Positions 48,696 to 61,600 of a DNA stretch of 64,000 nt are shown piece after piece. This DNA is from Nissolia schottii. Lineage: Eukaryota > Streptophyta > Magnoliopsida > Fabales > Fabaceae. How positions within the stretch are numbered: the first letter of the stretch is position 1; every line of letters begins with the position of its first letter. The stretch spans positions 1 to 64,000 of the forward strand of contig QANU01028853.1 in NCBI GenBank assembly GCA_003254905.1, given 5' to 3'. The translations under genes and the position numbers were made by a program. The notes beneath the pieces were generated by a model. It did no database searches. It worked only from the letters and a program-made list of their open reading frames with translations, and had not been told where the DNA came from.

Positions 48696-51600
48696 TCAGT
48701 ATTTGATCGTGTGATGGCGTAGCCAGAGGTCATACATAACCATATGGAAGGCATCAAGTCTTATAGGGGGCGAATTCCATTGGAAGTGTTTCTGAACCTG
48801 ATAGAGCATGACACAATTTTGTTGTGAGGTCAAACACAACAAACAATTCAACTGGCAATGAAATATTCTATCAACTGGACAACCAACTATAACAAAATAT
48901 TAGGGACCTATTTTCTTAATTTCCATTTTAACTTTGCAAAATAATACAGACGAAAATCTAGCAAAAAACGAAGCTACCAGCATTCATGAGTTTCTGAGCT
49001 ATGACGCATGTTTGAATGCCACAATATTAAATGTGAAAAAGAAAAAAAAATAACATCTATTAAATATATAGATTCAACATAAAGGAATGAGAGGATTTCT
49101 ACCTTTACTAAATTATTGTGAAGTGCAACAAACTCATCATACGATATATTTTTGAGGATTTGTTTAAGCTGGTAGACATCACTCTCCTTGAGTACGACAG
49201 CAAATTTTCTCCAGTCAAGAATGTCATTAAAAGGAAGGTCATAGTAATTTGACAATATCACTGCAAAACAACAGTAACAAATTCAGATCAATTACAAAGT
49301 TGACCAAAGACAAATCCCACCTCAAAATCCAGAACATCAAAGTCAAAATCATAACTCGTAACAATACTTACATGTTACAATTCAAATGTCACTTACAATA
49401 TCCTAAAGTACTTCTTTTGTGATTCAGGGCAAACATAGTGGCCAAACAACTCTTTAGTGGTCATATAGCAAACAAGTTGGGTTAAAGTGTAATCTGCTCA
49501 GTCGGATTCTATACTAAATTTGAGCTGTATTATCACCCTCAAATTCAGTACTTCATGATCTCAGCAATGGTGATCGGAGGAATGGAGTTTGGGAAGAAAA
49601 GGTCCTGAATTTGATCCCAAAGCACTCCCTCTTTTATTACACAATCCAACCCACTCCCCTCCAATAAAGAAAAAGAAAATAATAATTGTACTCCGTTATT
49701 CATTCCAAAGAAGAAATCTATTTTTTCAAATTGAGTCACACAATAAGCCTGTTAGTCAATGGATTATTAAACCAGCATATTTCAGATACTCAATTATCTC
49801 ATCTCAATAAAATTGCAATGCCAGCGCCATATAATAAAATAATATTCCAGTCTTAGGAGTGGTGGTTTGCAAATATTTCTTAAAAAAAATATTATTTATA
49901 TCATAAGCACAAAGGACCCTGGTCATCTAACAGGCTAAGACCAATTTTAAGAGAAGTGCAAGGTAAATCTACCCATCTCATGTGATTCATGAAACAGGAC
50001 ATAAACCATTACACAATATGTATTCAGTTCATATATGCTCACATTGTCCTACAGGTATGCAGTTTTATGATGTTTACTATGCAACTATAAAATTAAGAAG
50101 GAAAAATTCATTGGAAAGGATGCCTCTTACCTGGAATGCATCCATAATGGATAGAGTCAGCTATCCGAGCACTATTAACCTGCGAACCACCAGGGCATAT
50201 ACAAAACCTACTCCTGTAAAATCTCTTCTGGTATACCAGATGTCCAGTAGCCCTACTAATTCTATTGTTTGAAATATCAAGTTCAGTGTCATTTTCCCAT
50301 ACACGTGCAAGAATGACTCTAATTTTAGAGTTACGGTGACCAGCCCAAAATCCAAGAGTAGTCCTGCATAGCCCATATTTATCAATTATTGAATGAATAA
50401 ATATTCATCTAAAAACATATCATTGCAATATGGACATTATAAGTCATGGGAAACACTAATACTTTTCGTGTCTTCACAATTAGTGTGTACTCCATGGATG
50501 ATATTAAGATCCACAAAGTAGACAATTAAACCAGGTTACCAGAAAATCAACCAAAGTGCAACTGTAGGCTATTACAGAAACTAAAATCCCATGAGTTGTG
50601 ACCAATCTCATTGAGTAACTATAATAAGATTAGCGTTTAACAGATGATTCAGAAAGCAGGATAAGTCATCTAAACAGAAATATTCTGATCTCAAATTTGG
50701 AAGATTGAAAGCTCATGTCTTAAAAATCTTCACCTGTTTTCTATATCATTCCCACCAGAAGGAAGAGCAAATGGCTGTAGTACTTGAGGGAGAGCAACAT
50801 CTTTGTGTGGAATGAAGCCAACATCATAGCTAGGAGAGCACACTGCTCGAATTGAATTCTTTACAAGAAATGGAAGTCCTTCTGTTGCCCTTACACCAAC
50901 ATCATGACAAGTGACAAAGAAGTGGTCAGCACCCAAAGTTCTGTTCCAATACGGATATTTGGCTATTAAGCTCTCCACATAATTTTGGACAATTATAGTC
51001 ATATTGTCATAAGATGTGCCCTGCATAATATACAAGAATGAGAATACACTCCACCTAGGTACTTAGAAGCAGACACTTAACCATCAGGCTTAATATACAT
51101 TGGGAATCATTTTTTATTTTCTTCTGTATAATTGTTTCCTTTTGAGATATGAATAACAATAACATAGCAACAAATCATGATCAATTATCTACTGCCATCA
51201 TCGCATCGCATAATGTCAGGAAAGGTATGCAAGTGAACATGCAAAGAAATAAAATACATTGAGCAAGACATGCAGAAAAAGGCCCCCGAAAAAAAAGGAA
51301 AAAAAAAAAAAAGAGCATTGCTGTATACAAACACGAAGAAGGGAACTCTCACAACCAACACAACCAAAAACAAAGATCAGGGCATATAAGGAAAAACAAT
51401 GAATAAACAAAACATAAGCATAAGTTTGCATAAAAATAAACAGATAGAAACATAAGTAAAATCTGTGCATCTTCTGTGATGAAACAGAAGTAAAATCTGT
51501 GGATCTTCTGTGATAACTTCACTTTAAAAGATAAGATGATCAAAATTCACAGAAGTACTTTCAAACATGAACATCCAGTCCCTAACTCCTCCCTGGGGAC

Positions 51601-52562
51601 AAAAGGGTGATCAACCACATGCATAAAATCCACAACCTAAAGCTAATGATAACATTTCCAACACAAGCTAGCCAAGCATCAAAAGAGTCACTACCTACAA
51701 GCAATTCAAGTCAGAAACAAAGCTCTAACATTCTACATTTTCCCCACACCCTATACACAAGTTAATCCTCAGAAACCATCACCATTACCAGCAACATAAC
51801 AAATTGGTACCAACACAGCAACCTAATGCCACTACCTACTCAGATCTCAACCGCAAACCTCAAAATGCCAACAATCCCTAAGCTACAAAGTCCCACATCC
51901 TTAGCAAATGCAGTTAAAATCAAGACCAAAAAATAGGAAAATGCAAAAAAGCCAAATCAGCGATTACCTTGCCACGCATCTTGTGGCAGGAGATGGGTAT
52001 GAAGAAGAGGTGCGCCTGATCCGGATCGAGGGTGCGGAACCTGCTCTCCCGAATGTTCTGGAAGAAATACCCCTCACTCGCGTACTTTCCCGTCAGCTTC
52101 CTCGGCGTCTGGTAGAACGTTTTGGGATCGCCGTCGGGGTATATGTAAACCTTGAACTTCTCCTCCATCTCCGCGTAGTTCAGCTTGAAGACGCGCGGCG
52201 AGTGGTAGATTTCAGAGAACTCTTGTTGTTCTTCTTCTTGTTCCCTTTCCTCTGCTTTCCCCGCATCGCCATCAACGTTCACTTTGGCATCCACAAGATT
52301 CGTAACAGGGACCTTGTAAACAAAATAAATAATCAGTAATGAATGAATTAATGAAATAAATAAATAAAATGGTAATCAGTATGGGAAATTGGAGATTGGG
52401 ATAGAGAGTAACCTGAGGGGAAGGGGTGGAGTACTTGAGGGAGAGGAAGGTGAAGGAGAGGAGGGTGAGGATAGCGAGGGTGAGGAGTGAGCCTCGGAGA
52501 GAGAAGAGGGGGTGGGAAGAGGACTGTTGCTGGTTTTGCTTCGTGGAAGAACTCATCAGCAT
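48696..52562 (-). CDS. Exostosin-family (GT47) glycosyltransferase
   Basis: Six exons on the minus strand are 52562-52413, 52312-51968, 51020-50734, 50363-50131, 49260-49103 and 48797-48696. All introns are GT-AG and phases close to 424 residues. The protein is a type II membrane protein with a short polar N-terminus and one hydrophobic anchor at about residues 24-46 (LLTLAILTLLSFTFLSL). An exostosin domain fills most of the rest: FKVYIYPDGD, YASEGYFFQNI, DPDQAHLFFIPIS, ADHFFVTCHDVG, FCICPGGSQVNSARIADSIH and GCIPVILSNYYDLPF. GT47 enzymes add sugars to wall polysaccharides such as xylan, xyloglucan, pectin or arabinan in the Golgi. The substrate cannot be told from sequence alone. The last exon ends HHTIKY, like related plant members. 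The start at 52562 is the first ATG before the anchor. Confidence 0.93.
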
Positions 52563-52666
52563 TGGGATTGTGAAGAGGAGGCGTTGAATGATGCTGCTGT
52601 GATGTTGAAGAAGCTCTTTGCTTTCTGTGTTTTTGAGTTAAAGAGTGAAAGAAGGACGATATGGGT

Positions 52667-52690
52667 TTTCGTTTTCGTTTTCGTTTTCGT
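52667..52690. repeat. (TTTTCG)n microsatellite in the GT47 5' leader
   Basis: About four copies of the hexamer TTTTCG lie roughly 110 bp upstream of the glycosyltransferase start codon, probably in its 5' UTR. A similar tract occurs near 7585. Confidence 0.7.
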
Positions 52691-52699
52691 GTGAATCTT

Positions 52700-53637
52700 G
52701 CGTTGTGGTGGTGATGTGAGGCTCCCAATCTGTTTTATTTTTATTTTTTTCACTTTGTGACCATGCTGCTTTGCTGGCGTCAACACGTTGCCCTATGATT
52801 TACATTTTTTTTTTATTCCAATTCTTCAAAGTAAACCATTAGACATGATAAAGTGGCAAGGGGCTCGGGTACTGCTATAAATATCATAATTTCAAACTTC
52901 ATTACCATACTGTCCTCTAGTTATTGTTATTAGTGGCTAACTTGTCTTATATTTATTTAGTTAATACTTTATTTAGTCTTTGGACTTTGCACACTTATCT
53001 TACTTAGTTTTTGGACAAAATAAAGATTTGTAAGTCTCTAAAGTTTACAAAAGTTAAGACTCGTTTTGTTAACCAATCCTCTAACAAAAGCTGTTGAGGG
53101 TTTATTAACAACGATGTTTTCTTTCTCCTCTCTCTTACTCAATCTCCAAATGATGTCGTTTTGATGGCTATAGTCCAAAAATCAACCTAACAAAAAAAAA
53201 ATCTATGGACCAATTAGTCCTTACACCCCACCATTGCCACCACCTCCACCTTCAGCCTACCACCACCCACAGCCTTGTTCCCACCACCACCAAAACTTTA
53301 ATACCACCTCTACAAACATAATCACCTTTTGTGGTGGACACTAGATCAGCTGTACGAACCTCAACTAGCAAACATACCACCGCCACTACCTGACTTACCA
53401 CCAACAACACCACCCCAACCAGTCAACAACTCCACAAATCTCACATCCCACACTGCCGCCACCACCACCAATTGAACCACTACCACTTCCATCTCCACTA
53501 CCACCAACAGTACACTCATCACCACTGATACCCTACCCACCAACCGAACCACCACCATCCTCCACAGATCCACCATCCAATGTATTTACTCACTGCTTGA
53601 AAGTTCAACATTAGTTCCTCACATACAAAATGTGGGT
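52700..53637. other. GT47 promoter side and CCA-rich tract
   Basis: The first few hundred bases would hold the GT47 promoter. At 53225-53580 there is a CCA/CCACC-rich low-complexity tract resembling in composition the minisatellite at 10215-10500. Open frames through it are composition artefacts. Confidence 0.4.
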
Positions 53638-56600
53638 TGTAACACCCCAAATTTATGACAGTAACTGATTCATTAATCATAATTACTAAATTAGGGATTT
53701 ACGATAAACCTTAGCAAAAGTTAATATAAGTCAAACAACTCAATAATTGTTTTCTAAGCTTATTAATTTTAAGTTAGTTAGCATTGTTACGTTTTTAAGA
53801 CATTGAACATTTTTACGTTACGATTAAAATGTATCACCACGCATTTTTACAATAGGATAAAATTAGTTACAGAATATTTTTACATATATGACACTTAGGA
53901 TACATCCTTGGTAAAAATATTTTTTACTCATTTCGTAATTTTATTATCCTTAGTAATCTTATTAAATTGGGCATTTTACGATGTTGTAATAATTTGATCA
54001 TATCTTGAGTTCCAGATATCTTATTGATGGTTGTTTTATATTGTTGAAAAGCTAATTCAAAGGGATACAATTGTTATGAAGACACAAACAAGTTATTTCA
54101 TCATCTTCATGACCATTATAGCTTCACAGCATCACGGCCAAAACAATGGACACACATACACATCGAATTGTTTTCCAACACGATTCACCCACCAACGAAT
54201 TCGCCAACAATGAATTTGTCACCAACCCCCCCATATTTCTCTATATTTAGCTTTCTTCCTAGCATGTTAGATATACATTTTATTAGCTTCACTGTCATGA
54301 ACCAACCGAAATCATGACCGACGCATAAGGGACTACGACCCCTAACAAGTCTGACCGACAATTAAATATCAAAACGGACAAAATTTTCCTTGAAAATAAT
54401 ATATTCTCTAAAATACAATTTCCAACCAATATAATTATTCAAAAAAAAAACAAATGTATTCTCAGAATGCTTACCAATTCAAAACTTGAAACATAAATGA
54501 AACCAGAAATCTGTCTAATCTCAATTTACACACACACACACAAATATAACTTTTACAGAAAAATCCTTTTTTTCTTACAAAACACAATACAACACACAAC
54601 GGATTTGAAGATCCTAATTATGAACTAATGTAGCACTCTAGGAAAACTTCGGATACTTTACCAAAATAAACCACCTAAAGCTAGAAGGACCCACTCATAT
54701 GGGACCTGCCACATATGACTCCACCGAGCCATAATTGTTGCACACAACAAAACCTAAAATTATAATGATTATGAGGGGTGAGTCCACCGACTCAATGAGG
54801 GATAAAACTCTATAATAGGAATGGAACAAGCTCATCGAAAGTACAACTATATATATAGGGAAGCATATACGAATTTTTACAATGCTTCTTCTTTCTCAAA
54901 CTGAAAACCTTAGTTTATCCATGAAACCATAAGACCATACACGACAATAAATTAGCTTATCTGTATAATCCATAGAAACAACTTATACAAAAAATACATT
55001 TCTTTCAAATTAAGTTTCGTAATGTTTGTTTCTCTATGTGATGTACACATGATGTAAACTCTTGAGGTACACAAATAGTATTTTGTTGATGAATATCATT
55101 CCAAGTAAAATGAAGAGTCCATTGAAGCACTTATTTGCGGCATGGATTGGCTTTGCAACAAGTATGGTTTAAAGAAAAAACCAAAGGTAAAAATCATTTT
55201 TCTAAAATATTTCTTTTTCTCATAGTTATTATTTGATACCAAAAAACAATTCAATTCAGACAATGTGTGAGAGTCTGCATCATGTGTGTGAGTTTGAAAC
55301 TTTTGAGAGGCATACACTTGTGAGGGTTTCAGAGTGAAACATTCCATGTGTGAGGTATAAGTTGTGGTGTTTTTATTAATTATTTTTTTATGCAGGTGGT
55401 GCTTCTTCAATTAATGGTGGTCGAGCAACCACTGTCTTGGGATTAAGAAGTATGAATGGTATGTGAATCTTGTTCGTGACCTTTGTTTTGTACTCTTCCT
55501 TTGGGATCTTTATTTATCTTTTTAAAAAATTGTGTTATTTATTTTTATCATAGTTATTATTTGTTACAGTGTTCATAACCTAATGATGTATTTGATTTCT
55601 TATTTTTAAGGTGTTCGAGCAAGAAGAGGAGATTACTTTGAAGATTGGATGAATTATCTAGAGGAACCAACTTTGCTTTGTTTTGATTTAAGTTGTTATT
55701 GACTTAAGTTTGCATACTTTGGATTGATATTTTTCATACTTTGGATATTTATGTTAGTATTTTTTTTTTTTTGGAATCATTGTTATTGAGTTGGTATTTT
55801 GCATACTGTGGATATTGATGTAGTCTATGGATGATTTGGTATTTTAGATATTTAGTTGTGTTATTAAATTAGTGATTTGAATATTTTGATCAAGTTATTA
55901 TAACTTGGAGATTATATATTACTTGATGTGTGATGTACAGGCACATAACTACTACTTAGTGGCTTTTTAGGCATGTTTTATACATCAAGTCTGCTTGGAG
56001 CTTTAGGATGTGCAATCAAAGGCTTGTTATTTCGGCTTGTTTGACACTTGGACTTGTTAGCTTGCATAAGTTTTTTTAAATTGTAGGCCATTACCCAAGC
56101 TTCAAGCCAGACCAAGCTTAAGAATAGGTCAGACTTAGTGCTAATAAAAAAATTCTATAATAAGCTATAGGCCAGGTTTAGACTAATTAACTACAATACA
56201 GGCCAAGCCTGTTTCTAACCCTAAAGACCGTAATGTTCGAAATTTGTCTATCTATATGCATTCCTATGTTATTTGTTATAATATTTTCATGAAAATATTA
56301 TTATTAGTATTGTTATGTTATTCTAATGGTTTTTGTATGATAAGTATTATTATGTATTGCATTATGTGTGTTCATATTTCAAGCGTCTCGTGAATGTTGT
56401 GGGTGATGGTCCGCTCATCTCAAATTTCAGGCTCTTCAAGTAATTCCAACGATGTTAGGCTTTTGAATAAGCAGTCACCTTGTGGTAAAGTTATCGATAG
56501 GAGTTATGCTAGATTTTATTTATTTTATTCCTTATGTCAGTGTCTAAGGTGCTCCAATTGTACACAGGCAAAATTTTCGGACCATGTCGCGTAATTTACA

Positions 56601-56775
56601 TGTATAATTATATTTTCAAAGTAAAAGTCGTAAAAGTTCATATTTATGTTATTTCAAAAAGTAAGTTCTAGTTTGTATGCATTTAAAACTCATGTTTTGT
56701 GAAAAAAGTGTTTTAAGAGGCTTTCGTAAGAAAACTAGTCTCTTGTGCGCCAATAACGATTTTCGAGTCGTTACA
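53638..56775 (+). repeat. Gypsy-LTR-like sequence, fossil
   Basis: The left edge TGTAACACCCC (53638) and the right edge CGAGTCGTTACA (to 56775) have the terminal motifs of plant Ty3/gypsy LTRs, and the left edge matches in type the LTR start at 456. No gypsy coding region is recognisable between them. The flanking five bases do not match, so the two ends may belong to different fragments. A further repeat rich in AGGCC/GGCCT words at 55970-56220 seems inserted inside. Old and incomplete. Confidence 0.4.
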
Positions 56776-57262
56776 AATCTCATCAAGTACAAGTTATCAT
56801 CACAACATTTGGTTATATTACTTATTAATTTATTTTCTTTTGTTATATCACTTTAATCTTTGTGGAGTATTATTTCTTAATTACTTGTATGATTCATCTT
56901 CTTTCATGTTTATTTTGACTGTATCAAATTTAAATGATTGGAAAAATATGTCATTCTCTATATTTTTTTGTTGATGACTTAATTAGATACATAATATGTA
57001 AAGTTTTATTGATAGACAACATTTAAACTTTTTATTTCTTTTTAACTTTTCTTTATTTAGTAGACTTTTAGATTAGACTTTTAAAAGCGTCGTCTCAAAA
57101 AGAAAATCCTATAACAAATAGTAGACACTTACTTAGGTCAAATATTTTAAAAGAAAGTCAAATTTATTTAAACTAAAATCTAACTTCACCTGACCATTTT
57201 GCCAATCTACCAAAATCGGGTAATGAAAGAAATGTGGCTTTAGGGGTAACAAAATCCCAAAA
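56776..57262. other. Intergenic, nothing recognised
   Basis: AT-rich spacer. Its last part carries ATCTACCAAAATC (57205-57217), which is repeated on the other side of the foldback element (57857-57869). Confidence 0.4.
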
Positions 57263-57845
57263 TATGGGTCAAAACAAAAAATTACCAATGTGTGGGGGGG
57301 AATTCTGAATTTGCCACTGCCCGGGGCAGATTGAGAAATTTTGAAAATTAAAAAAAAGAAAAAGAAAGAAAAGACCTGAATTTGCCATGGCAGTAGGCAA
57401 ATTCAGTCCATTGATGACAGAGGCCGCAGGTGCAGGTGCAGTGACAGTTGTCGGCATGGGGAACTAAAAAAGCAGGTCCTGAATTCGCCAAAACCTTGGC
57501 CGAATTCAGGGTGGCGAATTCAAAAAAGGCAGCGACGCAGGGGATAGGGTCTGAATTCGCCAAATGATGTGGCAAATTCAGACTCTGAATTCGCCACACA
57601 GTGTGGAGAATTCAGGGTCTGAATTTGCCACATTATTTGGCGAATTCAGACCTGTAAGTAAAAAAAATAAAATATACCGGGTTCTGAATTTGCCACAGGG
57701 TGTGGCAAATTCAAAACCCAGTATAAAAAAAAAATCACACTTCTGAATTCGCCAAAAGGGGTGGCGAATTCAGAACCGAAACCCATATTTTCGTAAATTT
57801 TTCCCCTCCCCACATATCTGGATTTTCTTTGTTTTGAGACCATAC
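57263..57845. mobile_element. Foldback element made of nested hairpins
   Basis: Outer arms TATGGGTCAAAACAAA (from 57263) and the reverse complement of the segment ending at 57845 (TATGGTCTCAAAACAAAG) match, followed on both sides by TGTGGGG and a G-rich run. Inside, at least six separate hairpins share the arm motif CTGAATTCGCCA/TGGCGAATTCAG: 57376-57406, 57479-57509, 57551-57581, 57585-57615, 57616-57652, 57674-57724 and 57741-57775, with loops of 1-9 bases. A degenerate one begins at 57305. The 13-bp direct repeat ATCTACCAAAATC flanks the whole at 57205 and 57857. No transposase or convincing gene is present. I do not recognise the family. Confidence 0.75.
57674..57724. repeat. Strongest hairpin of the foldback element
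   Basis: Two 24-bp arms (57674-57697 and 57701-57724) pair with two mismatches around a 3-base loop GGG. The arms contain the shared core TGAATTTGCCACA and its complement. Confidence 0.85.
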
Positions 57846-58675
57846 AAAGGTAAAATATCTACCAAAATCACTCATCCTAAGTAAAATGGAATGAGTAGAC
57901 AACTGTAATCCATAGCCTAAAAAATGTCATCTCGTTCAATCCGTTTTTTAAGCTATAGCCTTTTGGTAGGATAGATAGATATAAGGATTTTGTTAGAAAA
58001 AATATAGCATTGAGTCAATATTAAATTCCAATCCATGACATTATTATAAAAGAAGTTTCCCTCAATGACAGTCCACTCTCATTGCATGACCACCACTAAT
58101 ATTCACTACATCATTCAGCATTCACTGCTCACTATTATTTACTTGTACCATCTCATATTGTTTAGACTTTTCAAAAGATAATAATTTTCAAATTGAACCA
58201 AAGTGGTCAATTTTACTTTTATTAAAGATATATCTTGGTACAATTTTTTTTACATATTCACTAAAATAAAAAAATGTAAATACAATTAATGCCTGAAAAA
58301 CTTAAAAAGAAGAATTAGTAGGAGTATTTAATAGAAAAATATATATATTCTTACTCATTTTCCGATAATTTATTCTTATTTGTTTTGGTAATGGTTTTAT
58401 TACCCGATAAATTTGGTTATTTTTTGGTCCCTTAAAAATGGTAAAATGAAAAAAAGGGGCAAAACTCAAAAGCATAACGAAGGGTGGATTCAAAAATTTC
58501 TCAACGGTCACCAAAGTTCAAATTCGAAAGCTCCATATTCCTCACCGAAGTTGGAAGAAGAAGAAGAAGAAGCACTCTCTAGTCTCTAGTCTCCGAAACC
58601 TTTCCTTCTGCCCCCAACCACCTCTCTTTCTCTCTCAGAACTTTTTCGTTATTACCAAGATTCTACCTCTTTTTC
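57846..58675. other. Spacer and kinesin promoter/5' leader
   Basis: AT-rich sequence. The last 120 bases before the kinesin start codon are CT-rich with a GAAGAAGAAGAAG run (58555-58571), typical of a plant 5' UTR. Confidence 0.45.
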
Positions 58676-61600
58676 ATGGATCCGATCGAATCGAGCGATT
58701 TTCAGCAGTGCCCACAAACCCTAGTTGCGGAGCACAAGGATTCTGTAATGGAAGATGCCGAAGAGTCGTTGTTCGATTCCATGGTTTGCGATTCGAGTTC
58801 AAGACTGGTCCCAAGTGGGTTCACGAGGCCTCCCAACGCCGGTTAGAATCTTTGAAACTTTGCGCACATGTTTAGCCTTTCTTTTCTTCCATCATGCTTA
58901 GGGTTTATTTGTTTTTCAGGAATGAGAAGAAAATAGATTAGGAGGCTCCGATTTGCCTCTTTTTTATGGGGGAAACGTTGTCTTTATAGCATTTGCTTCT
59001 CCCAATTACGTCTAGAATGAAATCATTTCTCCTGTTCTGCAAATTTAAGACCAGAACATGTCTCTAATCATGATTGGGTTTATGGGTTTTAGGACTGAGG
59101 TTTGTTAGTGGAAGATATGAGAAATTGGTTAGAAAAGGCTTAGTTTTCCCACATTTTAAGGAGAAATTTAGTAGTCTTTCAGCTTTTTCATTTTTCCTAA
59201 TTACCTCGGTAAGAAATGGGTTTGATTTGATTTCACAGACTAATGTTCTGCTAATACAAGATAGATAGGCAATTGCATTCCTAAATTTCTCCCAAATTGG
59301 ATAACAATTGCGCAGTAGGAGCTAATTGTGGTTTTAGAATTCTGGTGAAGTAGTGTAATTCCTATTAGCTTTGGAAATGTGACACTAATCCGAGTAAGGT
59401 GGTGTTTTAGACCAACTCTTTAAAATTTCAACCAAGTCTCCTGAAAAAGCCAACTATTGTGTTCCAAAAATTAATGACTTATTCTTATGGAGTATTTGGA
59501 GGATCAAGTGTGTGCGTTTAATAACATGTGTTTTGTAACAGAGGAGGATTATGTCATGTTTGTGAATGCGGGAGGTGATGCCTTTAATGAAGCAGATGGC
59601 GGATTAACTTTCCTGGGTGACACCTTTTTTGATGGTGGGAATGTATTGCGTACCAGTGAGCAAATAGTGGAGGGTGGAGATTACCCATTTATCTATCAAT
59701 CAGCTCGGCTGGGCAGTTTTTGTTATAGATTTGATAATCTTCCTCCCGGAGACTATGTTGTTGATTTTCATTTTGCGGAGATCATTAACACGAATGGGCC
59801 AAAAGGGATGAGGGTATTCAATGTATACATCCAAGAAGAAAAGGCAAGGTTTTTTTTTTTTCCCCTCGCACAAACTAGAATATTTTTCTGTGCCCATTTG
59901 ACATTTATATTTATCAAGTAAAAAATTCAACTCTTTTTTACTGAAACAATATGACAGGTTCTATCTGAATTGGATATCTTTGCCATTGTTGGAGCCAATA
60001 AGCCACTACAATTGATTGATTCAAGGGTTTCTGTGAAGGATGGTGGTGTAATTCTCATAAGATTTGAAGGTATAAATGGAAGCCCAGTCATTTGTGGGAT
60101 TTGCATTAGGCGAGCAGCAAGGGCATCAGGTACTTCAATTCTGTTTGCAGTGCTTGATTAATTTCCCAGTTGCATAAATGTTAATCTGTAACTTGCTGTC
60201 TACTTTGTCACCTTCTTTTAAACAGCTCCACTAGTGAAAAGTGATTACATTAAATGTAACCACTGTACTGCGCAGATCGAAATGCCTTCTTCACAGGTTA
60301 GAGGCGCAACCTAGCTGATAAGTGGAACTTTGAAGTATGAAGGGTCATAGACTCTTAACATTTTCCGTTTCCTGCTTTGTCATTGGAATGTTTCAGATGA
60401 AAGTTATGCAGATGAAATCTACTGCAAAGTATGAGAATAAGATTAAAGAACTTATGATGCAGTGTGAGCTCAAGACAAAAGAATGCTATGAGGCATGGAT
60501 GTCCTTAACTGCGTCAAATGAGCAATTGGAAGCAGTCCAGATGGAACTGGACAAAGTGACATTTAAGTCACTCACTATTGGTATGTGTTTTGCAGGGTTT
60601 TCCTTAAATTAGACTCTCCAAAAAAATTTAATTTCAACTCGGCTAATGAAATTCATTTACATGAATATGTAGGAGCTTAATGATATGATTAATATGTACA
60701 CATAGCTTATGGTTTTAATAAATGTAATGCAGTTATTTGTGCCTGTATATCAATGCCATCATCTTAGTAACTTTCAAATGCTTTTGATCGAGGTAGCATT
60801 ACTAATTCTACTGTCAATTGCCTTGTCAGATCAAACTCTGGAGAAACAAGCTGAAAACCTAAGGAATATTTCTAGCAGGTATGAGCTTGACAAGAAGAAA
60901 TGGGCAGAAGCAATTGGCAGTTTACAAGAAAGAATCAAGGTAAATGATGAAAATTCAGGAAGGAGTTCTACTTAAGGGTTTCTTTTTATTGTTATTCTCA
61001 GAACTGCATTTTAACAGTATCTTCACCTAATTTTTTTGCAGTGGATGAAGAGTGACTATGCTCAACTCTCCTTTGAAGCTCATGAATGTGTTGATTCAAT
61101 CCCAGAAATAAATAAGATGGTTTTTGCAGTTCAGGAATTGGGTATGCTTGATTAACATTATTTATTTTCCTTTCTGCTTAATGAAGAGTTGAGTTGCACT
61201 TAACTTTTGGGCCTTGTAATATTACAAATCATCTTAAGGAACTAAACTTCTTTTCGCAGTTAAGCAGTGTGAAGATCTCAAAGCCAAGTACAATGATGAG
61301 ATGACACAGAGAAAGAAGCTCTTCAATGAAGTACAAGAGGCTAAAGGTATGTTCTCATGTTTTTGTGTTCTACATGGTAAGTGAACTTGTTCTGATTTGA
61401 AGAGAATTATAAGTCCAGCATTAATTCACTTCTATTATGATTTATGAATAATAGGGAACATTAGGGTTTTCTGCCGTTGTCGTCCATTGAATAAGGCTGA
61501 ACTCTCAGCTGGGTGTACAACAGTTGTGGATTTTGATGCAGCAAAGGATGGATGCCTTGGAGTTTTGACAGGCAGCTCTACAAAAAAATCATTCAGATTT

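Noticed and set aside
51908-52339. Plus-strand open frame of 143 codons
   Set aside because: It is antisense to exon 2 of the glycosyltransferase gene.
53638-56775. Intact gypsy element
   Set aside because: No gypsy coding domains are recognisable and the flanking bases do not match, so only LTR-like fossil sequence is called.
57376-57775. Repeat-spacer pattern resembling a CRISPR array
   Set aside because: The repeats are alternating inverted copies with loops of 1-9 bases, not direct repeats with 30-40 bp spacers, and the genome is plant nuclear. A foldback element explains it better.
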